Made by a program: the position numbers and the translations under genes. 19,779 nucleotides of DNA from Chloroflexota bacterium (lineage in GTDB: Bacteria; Chloroflexota; Dehalococcoidia; Lucifugimonadales; Lucifugimonadaceae): assembly GCA_016189845.1 (NCBI GenBank), contig JACPRT010000057.1, forward strand, positions 1 to 19,779. Reading direction: 5' to 3'. The first letter of the stretch is position 1. Each line of letters opens with the position of its first letter. Positions 16,508-19,779 of the stretch are shown piece after piece. Under the pieces are notes generated by a model. The model was not told where the DNA came from. It saw only the letters and a list, made by a program, of their open reading frames with translations, and made no database searches.

Positions 16508-17605
16508 TCAGCGCGGTACGAGCTTGATGTCATAGAAATAGGCCGCGTTGTTGCCACGACACATGAACCCCACCCGACCTGCCCTCAGAATGGAGGCGTC
16601 CTGGCCCTGTAGGGCCAGTTCACCGTCCAGGTAGAGGAGGAAGCGATCCCCGTTGGCGACGAGCTGAGTGCGGTACCTGCGGCCGGCTATGAAGCCCCGG
16701 GTTACGTCGAGTCCGCCATCGGCCAGGCGCTGGAATGCGCCTTCCACTTTCTTCGCGAAGAGGCGGTAGCCCCGTCCGCCGTCCATGAGGAAGAAGTAGA
16801 AGTTGTTGACGTCCTGCCACCGGAATACCAGGCCAATGCCGTCGTCATCGTCCGCCCGGAGGGTGGTCTCCAGGACCAGGTCCTGGACCGGGTGCCGGCT
16901 TTCGTCGGTACGGAGAACCAGGTAAGTTCCGGGTTTTTCGGGATCTGGCCTCGACTGACCACCCCGGATGTTGGAAAGCTGTTCGATGCGCTGCTCGACA
17001 GGGTTGTACCGCCAGTCCGACGGTCGCGAGCGCGTAGCTGCCGGATCATCAACTACGTCGAACCAGGCCAGGGAGCCCTGGACGAACGTCGTGTCGAGCA
17101 GCGGTTCCGGCTGCCGGCGGGTCCCGCTGAGGTCCAGTTCGAGGGCGATCTCGTTGATCGTGCCCTCGGCCTCCCGTGGCAGACGGACGTGCTCGTAGAC
17201 GATCCTGAAGGTCAACTCACGCGCCACGTGCGAGCGAGGGCCAGAGGCGGACTGGGCCTCCGAGCGTTGTCCGACATTTTCCAGGGAGACTCGCAACACG
17301 CCCCTTCGCCTCATCTCGGCGGGGTCGGCGGCGACCAACGCCTGAGTAACAGCTTGAACAGCGATGTTGAGGCTGCTCTCGTCAGCGGCCTTGGCCACGA
17401 CTATGGCCGCCGCTTCCAGGCGGGTCCCGTAGATCCCGCCCCGTGGATCGGGATGCACACCGATATAGCCCCCGAGACCGGTCGGCGTAACGCGCACCGG
17501 GTTCACCAGAAGCGAGGGCCGCAAATCCGGATCAGCTACGACCGGCAGAAGCGACTGCACCACACCTGAAAGAACGTTCAGCGCCTCGCGAGCTCCGGTC
17601 ACCAT
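16508..17605 (-). CDS. Tail-terminator-like protein fused to LamG-like beta-sandwich domain (365 aa)
   Basis: The start is taken as ATG at 17605; the next codon GTG is also possible. An AAGGACGG stretch about 8 bases upstream could be the ribosome site. Residues 1 to about 170 read like a tail-completion/terminator protein of the Pvc16/DUF4255 kind: an N-terminal helix ALNVLSGVVQSLLPVV, strands RPSLLVNPVRVTPTGLGGYIG, a helix AVQAVTQAL, then strands FRIVYEHV and NEIALELDLS. Residues about 178-365 form a second domain with LVLETTLRADDDDGIGLVFRW, NNFYFFLMDGGRGYRLF, FLLYLDGELALQG and AGRVGFMCRGNNAAYFYDIKL. That is the pattern of a LamG/concanavalin-like, often carbohydrate-binding, jelly roll. 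The gene begins the tail cluster, directly upstream of the sheath. The fusion is unusual, since terminators are normally single-domain. The N-terminal assignment is less certain than the C-terminal one. Confidence 0.65.
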   Translation of the reverse strand: MVTGAREALNVLSGVVQSLLPVVADPDLRPSLLVNPVRVTPTGLGGYIGVHPDPRGGIYGTRLEAAAIVVAKAADESSLNIAVQAVTQALVAADPAEMRRRGVLRVSLENVGQRSEAQSASGPRSHVARELTFRIVYEHVRLPREAEGTINEIALELDLSGTRRQPEPLLDTTFVQGSLAWFDVVDDPAATRSRPSDWRYNPVEQRIEQLSNIRGGQSRPDPEKPGTYLVLRTDESRHPVQDLVLETTLRADDDDGIGLVFRWQDVNNFYFFLMDGGRGYRLFAKKVEGAFQRLADGGLDVTRGFIAGRRYRTQLVANGDRFLLYLDGELALQGQDASILRAGRVGFMCRGNNAAYFYDIKLVPR

Positions 17606-17646
17606 TCGCGCTTCCGTCCTTGAGGAGATTCAAAGGCCGCGGGCTG

Positions 17647-17684
17647 GGCGCCCCCCGTTTGCAGAAACGGAGGGGTCAGGCGCC
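17647..17684 (-). other. GC-rich hairpin in the leader of the tail operon
   Basis: On the minus strand, CCGTTT (17665-17670 complement) pairs with AAACGG across a CTGC loop. CCCC/GGGG extends the stem after one bulged base, and outer GGCG/CGCC arms can add to it. There is no T-run on either strand, so it is not an intrinsic terminator. It lies 40-80 bases upstream of the first tail gene and could influence leader stability or ribosome access. Confidence 0.4.
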
Positions 17685-17783
17685 TGTACCCCGAGTTGAG
17701 TTTGCTCTTGGGCGGCCCTCCCCGCGGGCAGGCTCACAAGAGACGTACAAACAAGGGCGCGGTCGCACCCGCGGTGGGCGCCT

Positions 17784-17812
17784 TTCATATCACGGAACTG
17801 TTCTCAAGCAAA
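17784..17812 (-). promoter_or_regulatory. Weak candidate promoter for the tail operon
   Basis: On the minus strand TTTGCT (17807-17812) and TATGAA (17784-17789) are separated by 17 bases. The -10 matches the consensus at four of six positions and the -35 is poor. This would give a leader of about 170 bases containing the hairpin. It is only a candidate, supported by spacing and by the palindrome just upstream. Confidence 0.25.
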
Positions 17813-17821
17813 TGGACGAGA

Positions 17822-17849
17822 AGCCAGTGAGTTTGGCTGATCAGCCAGT
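17822..17849. promoter_or_regulatory. Candidate operator: 14-bp palindrome with a third half-site
   Basis: TGGCTGATCAGCCA at 17834-17847 is a perfect palindrome. AGCCAGT at 17822-17828 repeats at 17843-17849, 21 bases (two helical turns) apart, giving three half-sites AGCCA/TGGCT/AGCCA. It lies just upstream of the weak promoter candidate for the tail operon. This is a typical dimer-binding layout, but no regulator is assigned. Its right part overlaps the end of the transposase remnant. Confidence 0.4.
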
Positions 17850-18067
17850 CTCAGTCATGTCCCAGATACCGTAGCATTCGACGATCACCGCCACGAACGT
17901 CTTTCGGCCCGGCGGCGTGGCTCCAGCAGCCGACCAGGGAAGTAGCTGCGCTGCCTGACCTTCGGAATCGCCAGCCCGAGTGTCCTGACTCGGGTGTCGA
18001 AGGCTCGATCACGGTAGCTGTTCCGGTAGTTCGTGCGGCCGCCCCGCGTCTTGACTCGAAGAGCCAA
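17841..18067 (-). pseudogene. IS256-family (Mutator-type) transposase remnant, frameshifted
   Basis: Reading leftward from about 18067, one frame encodes RGGRTNYRNSYRDRAFDTRV, then RTLGLAIPKVRQRSYFPG and LLEPRRRAE. This closely follows the conserved IS256/Mutator block (RxxYRNGYRxRxWDTRVGTLxLxIPKLRxGSYFPxxLLEPRRRAE). A single-base shift after RRAE moves the continuation FVAVIVECYG, matching the family's ALVAVVQEAY, into the next frame. That frame soon stops at 17841-17843. Only about 75 codons of an approximately 400-codon transposase remain, with no N-terminal or catalytic DDE region, so it is dead. It marks past transposition at the boundary between the tail cluster and chromosomal genes. 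No terminal inverted repeats were found. Confidence 0.8.
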
Positions 18068-18114
18068 ATGCCACTAAGCGCCCGGCCAGCCGGATCAGCT
18101 ACGGCGCCGTCGCT

Positions 18115-18143
18115 TCCATCCCGTGAGCGCTCACGGCTACAAT
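18115..18143 (+). promoter_or_regulatory. Candidate promoter of the response regulator with 16-bp palindromic operator
   Basis: CCGTGAGCGCTCACGG at 18121-18136 is a perfect 16-bp palindrome. It is followed one base later by TACAAT (18138-18143), a five-of-six -10 match. The palindrome would fill the -35/-10 spacer, a classic position for a repressor or autoregulator; the -35 itself is weak. A start point near 18150 would leave about 50 bases of leader before the ATG at 18202. Confidence 0.5.
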
Positions 18144-18201
18144 GTGCGGGACACGGCGTTCAAGGCGCTTGCAGCAGCGCGGACTGAAGGACCGGGTCAC
18201 C

Positions 18202-18876
18202 ATGGGCGAGCTGGGCACGACTGCGCGGGGGATTCGGGTGCTGGTGGTCGACGACCACCCGCTGACGCTATCGGGTCTTGCCGCGCTGGTTCGCAGGCAC
18301 CCCGACATGCAGCTCTGCGGCGAGGCTGGGACCGCGGAGATCGCTCTTGAGCTGGCGATGAGCGCCCGGCCGGACGTGATCGTCATGGATCTCCGCCTCA
18401 GGGGCGGCGTGCAGAACGGGATCGAACTGGCCTCGACGCTGGCCGCTCTGCTCCCTGAGTCTCACGTCCTCGTCTACTCCGGGTATCTGGCGGACAGCGG
18501 CATCCGGGAGCTGATGGGATCTGGCGTAGCCGGCTACGTCCCGAAAACGGTGCACCCCGACGAGCTGGCTCTCGCCATCCGCACCGTGGCTGCCGGCGAC
18601 CATTTCATCCCCCACGAAAGCGCCCCGTTCCTCGCTTCCATCTCCGGTCAAGGCAACAATGCCGCCCGCAAGGCCTCCCTCACAGGCCGGGAGCTGCTCG
18701 CCATCCAGCTTCTTGCCGAGGAGGGATGCGGGAACGAGGAGATCGCCCGGCGGCTGTCGCTCTCGCCAAGCTCGGTGCGGCTATGCCTCACCTCCGCTTT
18801 CGCAAAGCTCGGAGCGAGGAACAGGACCGAAGCGGTGGTCAGGGCGCACAGGATGGGGGTGATAACGATTGACTGA
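18202..18876 (+). CDS. NarL/LuxR-family response regulator (224 aa), orphan
   Basis: The start is ATG at 18202, with GAAGGA about 10 bases upstream. An earlier in-frame ATG at 18142 lies inside the candidate -10 box and is disfavoured. Residues 11-130 form a receiver domain: acidic pair D17-D18 in VLVVDDHP, phosphoacceptor D63 in VIVMDLRL, S93 in VLVYSGY at the Thr/Ser switch position, and K115 in GYVPKT. Residues about 158-220 form a LuxR-type helix-turn-helix (LTGRELLAIQLLAEEGCGNE, then IARRLSLSPSSVRLCLTSAF and AKLGARNRTEAV). Cys and Leu replace the usual VKxHl residues in the recognition helix region. No sensor kinase is adjacent, so it is an orphan here. It is divergent from the tail cluster and could act on it, but this is inference from proximity only. 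Confidence 0.92.
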   Translation: MGELGTTARGIRVLVVDDHPLTLSGLAALVRRHPDMQLCGEAGTAEIALELAMSARPDVIVMDLRLRGGVQNGIELASTLAALLPESHVLVYSGYLADSGIRELMGSGVAGYVPKTVHPDELALAIRTVAAGDHFIPHESAPFLASISGQGNNAARKASLTGRELLAIQLLAEEGCGNEEIARRLSLSPSSVRLCLTSAFAKLGARNRTEAVVRAHRMGVITID

Positions 18877-19474
18877 TTTGAAAGTACCGCTTTCATGCGT
18901 GGTGGGTGGCCGCCAGCGGCCATGAGCTACCAGGCGGTTACGGGATACCCTACTGCGCTTACGTGATGCGCCGGGGCCTGACCGGCTCGGCGGCAGGCGG
19001 TGATCGCCTGCCGAAGCAGCACGCCCACACGAGATATCCCCAACATCATCAACAGCTACTCGTGGATAGCCGGAGGGATGCGCGTCACGAGGTCACGCTG
19101 CAGGAAAGCTATCGGCAGCGCCCCGGCCTTGCGGATCACCTTCGCGAGCAAGACGCGGAGAGGCCCCAGTCCCAGGCAGCCACCACGCCCAATGACGTGT
19201 GACGTGCGATTGAAGTGAAAAGCACTTTCTGGATCCGGGCGCCTAGGGGGCCGCCAGACCGGCTTGGACGAGGACAACGGATTCTGAATCTCTGTATGCG
19301 GCGTTTAGACTGGCCGCGACTCGCCATCTCCGTAGCTGCGGCAGGTCCAACTGCCCGATCCGTCCGGCCCCGTTTTTCACCCTGTAGCCCACCAAGGACA
19401 TCGGACCTCGCCAGCTGGCCGGTCGATTTGACGCCGACCGGCGGGGTGGTCTTCAGCTTTGAGATAGCTTTGAG
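18877..19474. other. 598-bp region without a supportable gene
   Basis: Short open frames occur on both strands, but none has a ribosome site with a recognisable product. A 6-bp inverted repeat TGAAAG/CTTTCA (18879-18895) follows the response-regulator stop and has no T-run. A perfect 9-bp GC-rich inverted repeat lies at 18991-19013. A minus-strand frame ending at 19056 contains LLAKVIRKAGALPIAFLQRD, which might be a decayed gene, but I cannot name it. The region may hold gene debris beside the tRNA gene. Confidence 0.4.
18991..19013. repeat. 9-bp perfect inverted repeat (GC-rich hairpin)
   Basis: CGGCAGGCG and CGCCTGCCG flank a 5-base loop (GTGAT). It lies about 115 bases after the response-regulator stop and has no T-run. 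It may be a transcript-end structure or a fragment of a dispersed repeat. Confidence 0.5.
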
Positions 19475-19569
19475 CGGGAGTGCGCGGGAGTCGAACCCAC
19501 CTCCCGGCACGAAAGTGCCAGGACAACGGATTTGAAGTCCGTGAAGCCCACCAGAGCCCATGCACTCCC
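19475..19569 (-). tRNA. selC: tRNA-Sec (selenocysteine), anticodon TCA
   Basis: On the minus strand a 95-base tRNA folds with an 8-bp acceptor stem (GGGAGTGC with GCACTCCC). It has a 6-bp D stem (GGGCTC with GGGCTT) closed by a 4-base loop TGGT. The anticodon stem ACGGA/TCCGT has loop CTTCAAA, giving anticodon TCA. A long variable arm is centred on TGGCAC-TTTC-GTGCCG, and the T arm is GTGGG-TTCGACT-CCCGC. The 8-bp acceptor, 6-bp D stem and large variable arm are diagnostic for bacterial tRNA-Sec. The discriminator is G, and the following bases are CTCA, so CCA is not encoded and must be added. TAAACT at 19579-19584 is a possible -10. Its presence implies a selenocysteine pathway (selA, selB, selD) elsewhere in the genome. 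Confidence 0.95.
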
Positions 19570-19613
19570 AAAATGAGAAGTTTAGCTTGAAAGGGACGAG
19601 TCCGGATCGGGCG

Positions 19614-19642
19614 AAAACGCCCCGAACGAATCGGGGCGTTTT
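19614..19642. terminator. Rho-independent terminator after thioredoxin, usable in both directions
   Basis: AAAACGCCCCGA and TCGGGGCGTTTT form a 12-bp perfect stem with a 5-base loop. Read on the minus strand it lies about 30 bases past the thioredoxin stop and ends in TTTT. Read on the plus strand it ends in TTTTT followed by ATT. It separates the thioredoxin transcript from tRNA-Sec. Confidence 0.9.
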
Positions 19643-19672
19643 TATTACGCCAATCAGAAGACGAATCGAACG

Positions 19673-19779
19673 CTACGCGATCGCTGCTTCCAGACGCTGT
19701 TGAAGCATGCTCTTGGGGACAGCGCCAACAACTTGGCCGACCGGCTTGCCGCCCTTGAAGATCAGCAGTGTCGGGATGC
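19673..19779 (-). CDS. trxA: Thioredoxin, C-terminal 34 aa
   Basis: The frame enters from the right edge and ends with TAG at 19673-19675. The visible residues are IPTLLIFKGGKPVGQVVGAV followed by a helix PKSMLQQRLEAAIA. IPT contains the cis-proline that faces the active-site CxxC in the thioredoxin fold. The strand LLIFKGGK, the turn with VGA and the final amphipathic helix match the end of a typical thioredoxin of about 105 aa. The CGPC motif lies outside the window. It reduces protein disulfides in the cytoplasm. A strong terminator follows. Confidence 0.93.
   Translation of the reverse strand, partial: IPTLLIFKGGKPVGQVVGAVPKSMLQQRLEAAIA

Noticed and set aside
266..17605. Selenocysteine recoding of TGA stops in the tail genes
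   Set aside because: TGA stops here coincide with overlapping starts of the next genes, and protein ends look natural. The presence of tRNA-Sec alone does not justify readthrough.
17651..17675. Leader hairpin as an intrinsic terminator
   Set aside because: No run of T follows it on either strand.
17620..17874. Plus-strand frame of 84 codons in the tail-operon leader
   Set aside because: It has no recognisable product, runs through the leader hairpin and palindrome, and has a low-complexity translation.
19000..19218. Small plus-strand frames beside the tRNA gene
   Set aside because: They have no ribosome site, no recognisable domain and odd composition. They are probably noise or gene debris.

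Overview
The window is a high-GC bacterial segment. Its left 17.6 kb is a single leftward (minus-strand) gene cluster for a phage-tail-like contractile injection particle. The right 2.2 kb is ordinary chromosome: a transposase remnant, an orphan response regulator, a selenocysteine tRNA gene and the end of a thioredoxin gene. The tRNA-Sec lacks an encoded CCA end, there is an IS256-type remnant, and coding is GC-rich throughout. Together these suit a Chloroflexota- or Actinomycetota-like genome, but the sequence alone does not decide the phylum.

Tail cluster, in transcription order (right to left). (1) 16508-17605: a tail-terminator-like protein fused to a LamG-like beta-sandwich domain. (2) 15283-16380: contractile sheath. 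(3) 14773-15270: inner tube. (4) 14294-14770: small helical protein in the tail-assembly-chaperone position. (5) 13062-14294: unrecognised, largely disordered protein. (6) 12469-13065: short protein resembling the phage Mu gp43 / DNA-circularisation N-terminal domain. (7) 9028-12459: 1143-aa, almost wholly helical protein, a candidate tape measure or ruler. (8) 4826-9028: 1400-aa protein with N-terminal beta domain, about eleven or twelve NHL repeats, a HEMTH...NEG zinc-metalloprotease module and a C-terminal Ig-like domain. (9) 266-4810: 1514-aa protein with nine repeats resembling peptidoglycan-binding domains and a C-terminal lysozyme-like domain. (10) 116-265: 49-aa protein sharing its first residues with gene 9. 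(11) 1-111: N-terminus of a protein that may be the gpD/VgrG-type hub, cut by the window edge. From gene 2 onward junctions overlap by 1-4 bases or lie within 20 bases, so the genes look translationally coupled.

No capsid, portal, terminase, integrase or lysis gene is present, so the cluster looks like an extracellular or defensive contractile injection system, or a tailocin, rather than a prophage. Baseplate, fibre, spike and AAA+ ATPase genes are not visible and would have to lie beyond the left edge. The unusual part is the pair of giant genes 8 and 9 within the structural operon. One is a beta-propeller metalloprotease and the other a repetitive wall-binding putative muramidase. Both lack signal peptides, so they could be carried on or in the particle.

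Right flank. 17606-17840 is the leader and candidate promoter region of the tail operon, with a strong hairpin and a 14-bp palindrome. 17841-18067 is a frameshifted IS256-family transposase fragment. 18202-18876 (plus) is a NarL/LuxR-type response regulator whose candidate promoter carries a 16-bp perfect palindrome. 18877-19474 holds no gene I can support. 19475-19569 (minus) is tRNA-Sec, 19614-19642 a terminator, and 19673-19779 (minus) the C-terminus of thioredoxin.
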